NCBI GenBank assembly: GCA_036245525.1
Contig: BTPG01000002.1
Location: forward strand, 119,996,582 to 120,060,581
From: Semisulcospira habei
Lineage: Eukaryota > Mollusca > Gastropoda > Semisulcospiridae
DNA length: 64,000 bases
Reading direction: 5' to 3'
Shown: positions 42,724 to 53,127 of the stretch, one piece after another
Layout: each line of letters starts with the position of its first letter
Numbering within the stretch: the first letter of the stretch is position 1
Made by a program: the position numbers and the translations under genes
Notes under the pieces: generated by a model
Told to the model about the DNA's origin: nothing
Databases searched by the model: none
Seen by the model: only the letters and a program-made list of their open reading frames with translations

Positions 42724-45230
42724 TTACTTACGCCTGTCACCCCTCCCCAGATATAGGCCGTCGATGAGAGACCTCCAGCGACTCCTGTCCTGTGCTTCTC
42801 CTTCGATTTTACTCCAGGTGGTTCCCAGTCTCTTGATGTTTGCTTGGAGGTCTCGACGCCAGGTGTTTCTCAGACTGCCTCTTTTCCTCTTTCCCTGGGG
42901 GTTCCATGACAATGCCTGCCTAGTGATGCTGGAAACTGGCTTTCTCAGACTGTTACCAATCCATCCCCATCTTCTTCGCCCAATTTCATTCTCTGCTGTT
43001 ATCTGCTCTGTTCGCTCCCAGAGTCTGATGTTGCTGATCTTCTCTGGCCAGTGGAATTTCAAGATTCTTCTAAGGCAACTGTTAATGAAGATCTGCACTC
43101 TGTTGACTGTGGTTTTTGTCAACCTCCAAGTCTCTGCTCCATATAGGAGAACTGCTTTACGTTAGAGTTGAAAATCCGGACTTTGGTGTGTTGTTACAGC
43201 TCTCTGGAATTCCACACTTTTTTCAGTTGGAGAAAGACTGCTCTGGCTTTACCGATTCGTGCTCTGATATCTGCATCAGTGCCACCTTTTTTGTCGATGA
43301 TGCTCCCGAGATAGGTGAAGGACTCCACCTCATCCAGCGGGGTGCCAGCAAGCAAGACTGGTTCTTCCCTGGTTGCATTCACCCTCATCGTCTGTTTTCT
43401 GTTTGTGGATGGTGAGGCCCATCTGGGACGAGATGTCATCAAGCCTCGTGGTCTTGTCCTGCGTTTGTTGATGAGTGTGGGACAGTAACGCCAAGTTGCC
43501 TGCAAAATCGAGGTCGTCAAGCTGTGTCCAGTGTCCACTGTATTCCGCTTCTTCTCTGCTCTGTGGTCCTCTTCATGACCCAGTCTATCGCCAGTAGGAA
43601 GAGGAACGGAGACGCCGGTTCTGACCTGGAGCTCCCTGGTGAACTGCCCTTCGTGGATCACGCGACATGTCATGCCATTGTAGCTGCTCTTGATCAGGCA
43701 GACGAGCTTTGTGGGTACACCATAATGTCGTAGGAGTTTCCACAAAGTTTCTCGGTTCACCCTGTCAAATGCTTTCTCATAATCCACAAAGTTGACGTAC
43801 AGCGGGGAGCTCCACTCCAGAGACTGCTCCACGATGATGTGGAGAGTGGCAATCTGGTCTGTACATGATCGGTTTTTCTGGAATCCTGCTTGCTGGTCTC
43901 TCAGCTGGGGGTCGACGGAGCTCTTCATTCTCTCCAGGATGATCCTGTTGAAGACCTTTCCTGGTACTGACAGCAACATGATTCTTCTGTAGTTGGAACA
44001 CTTGCTGAGGTCGCCTTTCTTGGGCAGCTTGATTAGGTACCCCTCCTTCCAGTCCGCCGGCATCACCTCCTCTTCCCAGATCTTTCCAAACAGTGGGTCC
44101 AGCATCTCTACTGTTGTTTCTAGGTTACTTTCAGAGCCTCCGCTGGGATGCCATCTGGCCCTGCTGCTTTGCTGTTTTTCAAAAATGCCACTGCTCTTCT
44201 GATCTCTTCCCGGCTGGGTCTGTCAAAGCTGATCGGTAAGTCGGTCTCTGCTGGCTGGATGTCTGGGGGGGTCGGGTGGGGTGGGTCTGTTCAGTGACTC
44301 TTTAAAATACTTGGCCCATCTGTCACGTCGGTCTGCTCTGTCTGCAATAGGCTTGCCTTCTTTGTCTTTTACTGGTCTTTCTGTATGGCCATACTTGCCT
44401 GACAATTTTCTGGTAATGTCGTAGAGCTGTTTCAGGTTGCCGCTGCCTGCTGCCTTTTCTGCCTCTGCTGCCAGGCTGTCTGTGTAGGCTCTTTTGTCTG
44501 CCCTGATACTCCGCTTCACGTCGCGGTTGGCTTCCGAGTATTCCTCATGTGCCCTTGCTTTGGCCACTCTCGTGCGACTGTTGTTGACAACTGTTTTCTT
44601 TTGCTTCCCCACTTCCATCTTCTTCAAGGTCTGTGCCGACAGCCAGTCCTTGTGATGGTGTTTCTTGAACCCCACAGTGTCTTTGCAGGTCGAGTTCAGT
44701 GCCTCTCTAACTGCCTTCCACTGCTGCTACTAGCTCCTGTAGCACTTGAAACCAGTTGGACAACACCAGTTTGAACTCTTCTCATCACTGTCATTGGTGG
44801 GCGCATAACACTGGATGACGTTCAACTTGATCCTTCTCCTAGTTCTAAAGGCTGCTGTGATAATTCTTGGCCCAAGAGGTTCCCAGCCAATCAGCGCTCT
44901 CTGTGCCACTGGTGACAGCATGAATGCTACACCTTCTGTATGGGGGGAATTCTCCTCTTCAAGACCTGAATACAGAATCATCTCCCCACTTAACAGCCTT
45001 TTCTCGCCAGACTGCGTCCATCTAGCTTCACCGATACCTAGCAGGGAAAGGTTGTACTTTTGCACTTCCGCTGCTATCTGGGCAGACTTCCCGCTCTGGT
45101 ACATGGTCTTGACATTCCATGTGCCTATGATTGTGTCCCTGGATAGAGAGAGGCCGCTCGGTCCTGTGGCTTCCGAAGACTTCCGGCTTTCACCACACGA
45201 CGTCATAAATCTTCTGGTAGAAGAACTTTC
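42724..45230 (-). pseudogene. RTE-like EN-RT polyprotein, copy 1
   Basis: The endonuclease N-terminus starts near 45,150 (IIGTWNVKTMYQSGKSAQIA; SLLGIGEARWTQSG; QCYAPTNDSDE) and then jumps directly to KSSNWCCPTGFK. The segment with GDFNAKIG and the SDHH box, present in the second copy, is missing. The RT part reads GYLIKLPKKGDLSKCSNYR, LLSVPGKVFNRIILERM, QAGFQKNRSCTDQIATL and YVNFVDYEKAFDRVN, then a frame change, then ESFTYLGSIIDKKGGTD and a C-terminal RRRWGWIGNSLRKP block to the stop at 42,724. The YADD box was not read intact. Its function would be target-primed reverse transcription; this copy is dead. Confidence 0.85.
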
Positions 45231-45251
45231 TCTTCCAGGAAAGAAATTAGC

Positions 45252-45437
45252 AATCCAGACCAAAAAGGTGACTGCCAAGCGTGTGAAATGCAAAGAAGTA
45301 CCCAACGGAGAAAGAAACACGCTTAGAAAAAACGGTACAACACAATTTATTAATATTTCGGGTAAATACCCTTTGTCAAAATAGACAAACAAACAGAGAC
45401 ATTATTTGCTACTTATCTTCAGATGCAGAAGGAATGT
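45252..45437 (+). mobile_element. Small retroposed element (about 186 bp), simple copy
   Basis: Lies in the 5' UTR of RTE copy 1 between near-perfect repeats ggaaagaaattagc (45238-45251) and ggaaagaaattgc (45438-45450). It runs from aatccagaccaaaaaggtga to cagaaggaat. The other RTE copy lacks it at the same place, so the empty site is known. No tRNA-like boxes or polyA. It shares its full sequence with the palindromic copy at 40.4-40.7 kb. Confidence 0.8.
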
Positions 45438-46805
45438 GGAAAGAAATTGCTGTTTGTCTTTTCGTCAGCGTTTTTGAAGCTATTTTTTTATTTGCAGGGT
45501 GGGGAAGCTACCCCCACGCCCAACCCCCTTACTAGGAGGACCAGGGGTTTTCTGTCGGGGTCTCCTTCCCTTAGACCATGTTGGTTCACGGCACCTTATT
45601 TCATTCGGTGCACCCCTCTCACGAGGGACCCCCTGTACACCACCCAGTGGACACGCCTCAACGCCATATGGTCCCAGCGCGAGGCCCTTCTGACAAGCGA
45701 AGGGTAATCTTGAGCTCTTGGTGCTGTGCGGGATGGCGAATCCCATCGGCTGCTATTGGGCTCAATCGTCCGCGCAGGACGAGGCAGCTCTGCACAAAGC
45801 ACCGGTGGGGGCAGCAGGACTATCTTGTTTCTTTGAGAACTCCTCCTCAAGCGCCAAAGCGGCGAAGGCCCCAGGCAACGGGGCGGGCGAGGTGAGCAGA
45901 ACGAGAGGAACGTGGAGACAGCCGCGGAACCGAAGCGCGACACTTGGTCGAGGGCTGCGTCCGCTGGAGTGACGCGCACCGCAGTCCATCCTGAGCTCGT
46001 CCAGGGGTGAGCGCGAGTGTCTGGAGCTGCTGGAGGAGTGGGAGGGCTCCGAGCTTCCCGAAGTCCTCGAACGAGCAGACACTGGTCTCTGCGAGCCGGG
46101 CTCAGTGAGGCGGGCTCTCTGCCGGCTAACGACTCCCCGTAAGCATCAGCGAGCGTACCAAGTAGCGACGAGCAGGACTGACAGTGGACAGCACGTGGTC
46201 CTTCCTGCACTCGGCAAAGGGTGCGCGCGAGCGTCTGGAGGAGCTGGAGAAGTGGGAGGGCTCTGAACTGCTAGAAGTCCTCGGAAGCATGGATAAAGGT
46301 CTCTCCGAGCCGGGCTCAATGAGGCGGGCTCTCTGCGTCAAATCGACTCCCCATAAGAGTCAACGGGCCTTACAAATGGAGACGAGCGAGGACTGACAGC
46401 GGACATGGGACGGCGCGTCTCTCCGAGCCGGGCTCAGTGAGGTGGGCTCTCTGCTGGCAAGTAGGCTCCCCGTAGGAACCAGCGGGCTTTGTCCGGGCGG
46501 GCTCCCTCCTGGAAGCGCTCACATTGAGAGCAGTCGTGCTAGTAGCGCTAGGCTCATGCGTCCGGCGTGGCATCCGTTCCACAAGATTGGAGAGGTCTCG
46601 TGCGGTCACTGCTCCGGGCATGGAGGATGGCGCCTCGACTGGGGAAGGATCACACACTGGTGCCGGGCGCTCGCGTCTGTAAAAGCTCCATAACTGCGAC
46701 CAGCGCAGCTCAGGCCAGGTGGAGCAGGTGTCGCAAGCGCGGTTGGGAGGCACATCCGGCGCAGGGGAGACAGACCTTGTGGTTGTCCGATGGCCACTGA
46801 AACTG

Positions 46806-47540
46806 CGTGCAGGTCAGCACATGGCAACTGCAACACACATCACACATGGAGGCACGTGGGCGAGGGCCTGTGGGACCATGCCCAGCCAAGGCGAGCCTTC
46901 GAAACATAATGGCACAAAAAAGGTACACGCATGCAAGTAAGCATCTGGTCCTGCAACACCTATCAACGTGAAAGCTAGTGGGCGTGGGCATATGGGGTCC
47001 GCCAAGCTAAGGCGAGCATACAAAGCATCACAGCACAACAAGACACAAGTAAAATAATAATAATAATACATAGTTCTTGTATAGCGCTGGTCTCCAGGAA
47101 AACACTGGACTCACTGCGCATGCACAACAGCACACCCTTTCTCTCTCAGACACACACGCACAATTATACACTACTTTAAACCACCCCAGTATGCAGGTAA
47201 GCGCCTGGTACTGCAACACCTGTCAACAAGAATGCGAGAGGGCGCGGGCACGTGGGGCCCTGCCAAGCTAAGGCGAGCATTCGATGCAGAATGTCACGAC
47301 AAGAACAAGAATATAGGAGGCGTCTAGTACTGCAACATTTATCAATGTAAAAGGCGTGTGGGCGTGGGCACGTGGGGCCCCGCCAAGCTAAGCGAGCCAT
47401 CGACGCATAAGAGTACCACACAGGAACAACTAAGGTACAAGCAAGTAGGTAAGCGCCAGATCCTGCACCACCAATCAGCTGGAAAGGTGAGCGGGCACGT
47501 AGGGCCCAGCCAAGCTAAGTTGAGCGTTTGGTGCGAAAAG
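46806..47540. repeat. Minisatellite of about 120 bp units in DIRS-like element 2
   Basis: About five units each contain a gcaggtaagcgcctgg-like start, ctgcaacacc, a gggcacgtggggcc block and gccaagctaaggcgagc. Unit starts are near 46,806, 46,930, 47,193, 47,315 and 47,447. A LINE tail splits units 2 and 3. The related element at 35.36-35.47 kb has a single unit (gcagctgcaacacatatcag ... ggccccgccaagcgag), so this array is an expansion. Confidence 0.7.
47048..47190 (-). mobile_element. 3' tail of an L2/CR1-type LINE
   Basis: Read on the minus strand it is the counterpart of 59,190-59,320: ggtttaaagtagtgtataat, tgtgcgtgtgtgtctgagag, gcgcagtgagtccagtg, tcctggagaccagcgctata and an ATT-repeat tail. 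It is a heavily 5'-truncated copy of the same family as the fragment at 57.85 kb. Confidence 0.8.
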
Positions 47541-47887
47541 AAACAGCGATGACGAAGAATGATGTGCCTCTGCTCAAACCGGTGCCCAGCCCGGGAGCCA
47601 GCCGAGGGCTAACACAGCTACCTTACCTCTCCGCCGGCACAGGGGACGGGGGAAGGAACCTCCATATCACCCACAGCGCGCGAAAGTGGGCGGCGTCCCA
47701 GCAAGTCAGCTCCGAGAAGTCCAAGCAACCCAAGGCACAGGAGAAGGAAGTAGCCGAACGCTCAGGGAACAAGCAGACCCACACAGGGCGCAGGCAGGGT
47801 CGGCGCAAGCGAAGTCTAACGAAAAGTCCAAAAGACCGGCGAACTGGTCGCACCAAGCAAGGTCCGTAAGCAACACATCTGCACAGC

Positions 47888-48095
47888 GTGAGCTAAGTAG
47901 CATGACTGGTTGATCACCTCGTGACTCGGAACTAGATGGGCAGTAACGGAGACAACTCTCGGCCCCTCTAGGGGTTCCCCGAGTGCCTCCCAGGTTGTAT
48001 CGTAGCACAACAGGTTCTTAGGCTAAAATTGAGTAAGTAGTAGACACTTCCATATAGTCATGTCATCAGTAATGTATTTTGAGGAAACAAATATC
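47888..48095 (-). repeat. DIRS-like element 2, right inverted terminal repeat
   Basis: Reverse complement of the left repeat; ends tgtattttgaggaaacaaat. Confidence 0.8.
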
Positions 48096-49090
48096 TGTGC
48101 GCGATTTACTGAGGCTGACTTGGAGTGATGAGTCAGAAGAAAAGGGAGCTGCTACTAATGTATGCCACGTGGCAGCTTCTGAACATGTCTCTACCATGGA
48201 AAGAGGTTGACTGAGGGTCTTCAAACAAGCCCAGTCTAATTAATGATCATTTCAGTTTCGAAGTAAAACACTTTCACAACAGTTTTCAAAACAATGCACA
48301 CTCATTCCAGCACACAGACTGACCATGACAACTCAAGAGTTGCGGTGATTGATCAGCCTGGAACCTTCTCAAGCAGAAAGATAATGGGACACAAATCATG
48401 AGCTAACATAAATGAGCTTTTTGCTGCAGTTGGCACTGGAGGTGAAAACTGTTACCTGAGGCATTCACCACACACTGTAGGCACCCATGATATAGTCTTT
48501 CAATAAACTTTCATATGCCACTGCAGGCATTGGGGGCCAACTGAAGCTATAAGTCTTGCCAACTCATAAATTTATCTACATCTGTGCTTATGGCATGAAA
48601 GGGGTGATCAGGTATTCATTGACACTGAGCAGTCTTGGGGCCTGATGTCTATAGATTGTAAAATGGACACAGATCATTGTTTTTGTGTAGCTGTGTGGCG
48701 TCACGCACATCCTGGCTTGACTGGCCATAAATTGCAAGGCATTTTGCAGATTTTGACCCACTCTTCTGACACATGGGAAGCAGCACTTTCACACTGATGA
48801 CAATTTCTACTCCTGCCAACTTTATTTATACACTTGCTAATGTGTTTTGTTTGAAGTTGTGATCAAGGTGAGTAATCCAATTGAACTGACGGCCAGACAC
48901 AGCCAGTAGAGTTTCTAACAGCCCTTATTACAACTGTGAACAACTTCCGCCTGAGACAAACCTAGACTTCCAGTATTCGTTGTATCTGTCGCAGGGCCCT
49001 TTATGCATGTTTGTTCTTCATGTAAAAGAGGTCCCTAATGGGTTCAGTATTGATGTAGTCTCGTACACAATGCTGAGCATCTTAACCCAT
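48096..49090. other. No gene seen
   Basis: Unique-looking sequence between the DIRS-like element and the I-type LINE. No coding exon with convincing splice sites was found. Confidence 0.45.
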
Positions 49091-49309
49091 AGTTAGTTAT
49101 TTGGGTTTAACGCCAAGCAGGCAACTAAGGCCATCTCACGGCGGGAAGGTTAAAAATCTGGTCAGCCAGACTAAAAGAAAGGTCTTAAGACATGATGTAA
49201 ATATACCTTAAAAATATATCAGGCTAAAATGTTGCACAGGTCTTTAAAGAAAACACTGAAAGACTCTCAAAAAGGTCAAAATAATAGAAATATCATAGTC
49301 TATAAACGC

Positions 49310-52300
49310 TCAAATCTTATTAAAAATATGGCACTCTCTCAGAAAGCTGAAGATCTTGTCTGGGGGAACATCCCGGAACAAAACCTTCAAGGAGTCTACT
49401 GTGAAATGTTTATACCTAGTGTCGATTAGATCAGCACATAACAAAAAGTGTTGAACAGAGTACTGCTCGTCGCAGGCATAACACCATGGACGCTCCTCCC
49501 GTTTTAGTAAATAAGAGTGCGTAACATATGTGTGCCCGATGTGGAGCCGAGCCAGGAAAGTCTCCTCACGGCGGCTGCCGCAGCGATAAGGTAGACCGTC
49601 GGACAACTTAGGAAGGGCTTCATGCAGCTTGTTAGCTTCCTCTTTGTCCCACTTGGACTGCCACTCACGGGCTACGTACGCTGTAGTCATATGTCGAAAA
49701 TCTCTATAAACAGTCTGTGTGTCAAGGACAGGGTCATTGCGTGCATCGTTGGCAGCAGAATCTGCGATCCTGTTGCCTTCGATGCCCACATGCCCTGGTA
49801 CCCAAATAAAAATGATGTCATAATATTCCTTCATCAAGTCCGCGTGAAGCTCTCTGATCTGCACTAGCAGTGGGTGGTCATTTCCCGTGCCCTGAAGGGC
49901 CTGCAGGGCAGAAAGAGTCAGACAGAATCAGGAAGTTCCTTTCTCTAGATCGATAAGCATGCCTGAGTGCCAGCAGAACCGCCTGCAGTTCCGCACTATA
50001 TACAGATGAGTGGTCTGGGAGGCGGTGCTTAAATGGGCGTCTAGGATGGCGAGAGGACACTGCGGCCGCAGCCACTCTCCCATCCTCAGACTTTGACCCA
50101 TCGGTATAGATACGACAATAGCCAGGAAAACTTGAAAGCAGTTCATTGAGGCTCTGTTGGTATATGGCTGGTGGAGTAGAGTCTTTCTTATGGACAGTCA
50201 AGTCCAGCAAGATGTCTGGAACTGGTAAGAGCCAGGGCGGAGTGATGTGTTGCAGGGATTCCGAAACTCTGTCCAGGTCCAATCCGGCCGCCTGCAGATG
50301 AAGTCGGACATGGAAAGAAAGTGGACGGACAGCTCCCGGATGGGTATCTTAAATCTCTGCAAACGATGGTTTAAAAACACAATCATAGGCAGGATTGTCT
50401 GGATGGGCCTTCAGTTTCAGAACGTAGCTGAGCATGAGGCGGATGCGGCAGAGTTTGAGAGAAGGCTCCCCTGCCTCGGCATACAGACTAGGAACTGGAG
50501 ACGTCCTGAAGGCCCCAAGACATATCCGCAGACCCTGATGGTGAATTGTGTTCAGACGCTGTAGCACAGACTTGGAAGCTGAGCCATACACCACAGAGCC
50601 GTAATCCAGTTTGGACCGAACAAGGGCCCGGTACAGTCGAAGTATGACAGTACGGTCCGCACCCCAGTCAGTACGACCGACGACACGAAGAACGTCGAGA
50701 GCCTTCTGACAAGAGGTTCTAAGGTAATTAATATGGTTGCGGAAGGTAAGTCTTTTGTCAAAGATGACCCCCAGAAACTTTGCCTCCTCGGCCACCTTAA
50801 TCGGCACTCCAGCAATGCTCAGGCTAGGTTCTGGAAAAAATTTTGTCTGGTTAGTAAAATGCACACAGACAGTCTTGGAGGGCGAGAACTTGAATCCATT
50901 GAGAGACACCCACCGCTGGATGCGATCAACGCACAGCTGCAAGCGCCTCTCAAGGGACGCAAGTTCTCGACCACGTGCACACAAAGCAAAGTCATCAACA
51001 AACAAAGAGCATTCAGAATCATCCTTGACGGCCTTTACAATGTTATTAATTTTAATACTAAATAAAACAGGAGATAGAATGCTGCCCTGTGGGACACCCA
51101 TCTCCTGTTCAAAGGAGTCGGAGAGGGTGGAACAAACACGGACATGGAATGACCGGTTAGTAAAAAAATTGTGAATAAAAACGGGCAGGTGCCCTTTAAA
51201 ACCCATGTCCAACAAATCAGACATTATGCCATACGTCCAGGTAGTGTCATATGCCTTCTCAAGATCAAAGAAAATTGCATAGACATGCTGCTTGTTGACA
51301 AAAGCATCTCGAATAAATGATTCAAAGCGGACTAAATGGTCAGTTGTACTATGGAAGCGCCGGAAACCGCACTGGAGGTCTGTGAGGAGAACCTGTGACT
51401 CAAGATGCCACACCAGGCGGGCGTTGACCAGGCGCTCCATAGTTTTACATAAACATGATGTCAAAGCGATAGGCCGGTAGTTGCCCGGGTCAGAAGGATC
51501 CTTACCCGGCTTGGGGATCGGTACAACCACAGCCTCGTGCCAAGACGGCGGAAAATGACCAGTTCTCCAGATATGGTTAAAGGCCTTGAGAAGTACAAGG
51601 AGTGACCTCTCAGGCAGATGCGTTAGGAATTGATAGTGGATGATATCTAGGCCAGCAGCAGAGTCATTACATTTCTGCAAGGCTTGCTGCAATTCGGATA
51701 GTGTAAAAGGGGCATTATAGTCTTCTGAGTTATCAGACTTAAAATCACAAATACGAGACTCTCGCTTCTCCTTCTCTCTCTGGAAGAAGGGTGAATAATG
51801 CTCTGTTGAAGAATTATGGGCAATGGTGGAGGCAAGCAAATTGGCCACAGCTTTTTTTATCTGTGACCAAGCTGGCACCATCTCTAAGATGGCCGACAGA
51901 AGCCGAGCCACCCCTGCCCCTAATTCTTCAAACAGCCCTCCAGACTTTCTGGGACGGAGTCCGAGAAGTTAAAGATGAGACGAAGCATCTCCAGGAAGTA
52001 CGGCGTTCACGTTTAAAAATGTAACGGGCTTTCGCCCTCTGTCTTTTAAAGGTTAAAATATTCACTTGCGACGGATTTGCGGCACTCCTCATTGAACCAT
52101 GGTACTCTCGCTTCCGAGGGACTGATGCGGATGTTTTAGGGATGGTTTCACCCGCTACGTCCAACAAAATAGTAGTAAAAGAAGAAACAGGTTCTTCAGC
52201 TGACATGACCACCTCCTCTGTAATACGAGACTGACAGAGGGAGGCGAACAGAGGCCAGTTAGCTTTCTTGAGATTCAAGCGCCCCACCGGCGGATCCTCC

Positions 52301-52953
52301 CCACAGCTGACCGACGACAGGACTACTGGGAAGTGGTCACTACCACACAGGTCGTCGTGAACCTTCCAGTCAAAATCCAGCATTAGAGAAGGATCACACA
52401 CAGTGAGGTCTAGAACAGAACTAGATCCTGAACCTGGGTTAGAGTATGTAGGTGAACCATCGTTAAAGACACATAGGTTAAGTTGAGAAAAAACATCTTC
52501 TAACATCTGACCTCTGCCATCATAGTGGTCACTACCCCAAAGGTGAGTGTGACCGTTAAAATCCCCCATGAGAATAAAGGGAGGGGGCAGTTGATCTACT
52601 AAATTAAAAAAATCATTACAACAGACCCGCAGGGATGGTGGCAGATAAATACTGCATATGGTTATAGTCTTCTTTAAGGTAACCCGAGCTGCGACAGCCT
52701 GAAGACAGGTGTCAACACTAACGGGGCTACATAAAAACTGGTTGCTAATGAGAAGAGCCACTCCACCCGAGCGTCTCTCCGAATCAGAACCTTTATGGAT
52801 AGTATTAAAACCATTAAAGGAGACAGGGTCAGAAGTCTTCAGGTAAGTCTCCTGAAGAGATATTACCGAGGGGTTATAGGACTTGACTAGAAGGCATAAT
52901 TCTTCTAAGTTGGTGTGAAAACCATGACAATTCCACTGAAGCAGAGAGTACAT
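49310..52953 (-). pseudogene. I-type LINE ORF2: endonuclease, reverse transcriptase, RNase H
   Basis: ATG at 52953, nine bases after the ORF1 stop. The endonuclease domain (to about 52,050) reads LLQWNCHGF, ISLQETYLK, FILMGDFNGHTHLWGS and LCGSDHFPVVL. A frameshift near 51,925 leads to the RT block: PSWHEAVVVPIPKPGKDPSD, NYRPIALTSCLCKTMERLV, LQCGFRRFHSTTDHL, FFDLEKAYDTTW, GVPQGSILSPVLFSI and the catalytic FVDDFAL. Another frame change at about 50,300 precedes RNase H: CRIYTDGSKSEDG, VYSAELQAVLLAL and, after one more shift, IWVPGHVGIEGNRIADSAAN and a C-terminal CYACDEQYSVQHFLL. It would nick target DNA and copy its RNA. Three or more frameshifts inactivate it. Confidence 0.92.
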
Positions 52954-53127
52954 GGTTAGGTTTTATGTGTAGGAGAAGAGTTCCTCCCCCCCTGTTCCCG
53001 TGCCTTGGAAGGAGTCGAAGAAACAGGGGGGTCGACTCCCGGGCCTCCTCTGGTTCCTCGGAGATGAGGAGGGAGAAGCTGCCGCAGCACCAGCTACGAC
53101 AACCTCCACCCCCTCCATCTGCTCCTC

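Larger units (their letters stand above)
42717..45684 (-). mobile_element. RTE-like non-LTR retrotransposon, copy 1
   Basis: Inserted in DIRS-like element 2 with a 12 bp target duplication cccttctgacaa (42705-42716 and 45685-45696). The 3' end has a short GTAA-type tail (ttacttttactta on the plus strand). The 5' UTR (about 45,470-45,684) is the same as in the copy at 53-56 kb. It is almost full length, but the endonuclease is internally deleted, and a 186 bp element is inserted near its 5' end. Confidence 0.88.
45697..47880 (-). pseudogene. Gag-like region of DIRS-like element 2
   Basis: Minus-strand frames show Ser/Arg-rich gag-like stretches (SGSSEPSHSSSSSRHSRSPL, PRTSSSSEPSHFSSSS) repeated twice, which suggests an internal duplication of about 240 bp (about 46,000-46,090 and 46,235-46,320). 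The part closest to the terminal repeat is a minisatellite (next entry). No open full-length gag. Confidence 0.5.
38911..48095 (-). mobile_element. DIRS-like retrotransposon 2 (with several nested insertions)
   Basis: Same layout as the element at 29 kb: inverted terminal repeats (38,911-about 39,140 and about 47,888-48,095), an internal complementary region at the left, and minus-strand coding. It retains RNase H-like and tyrosine recombinase regions and a gag-like region, but no RT core was recognised. Nested: an RTE-like LINE (42,717-45,684), a small retroposed element inside it, a palindromic copy of that element (40,397-40,727), and a LINE tail at 47.05 kb. The two DIRS-like elements are related but clearly diverged at the ends. 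Confidence 0.8.
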
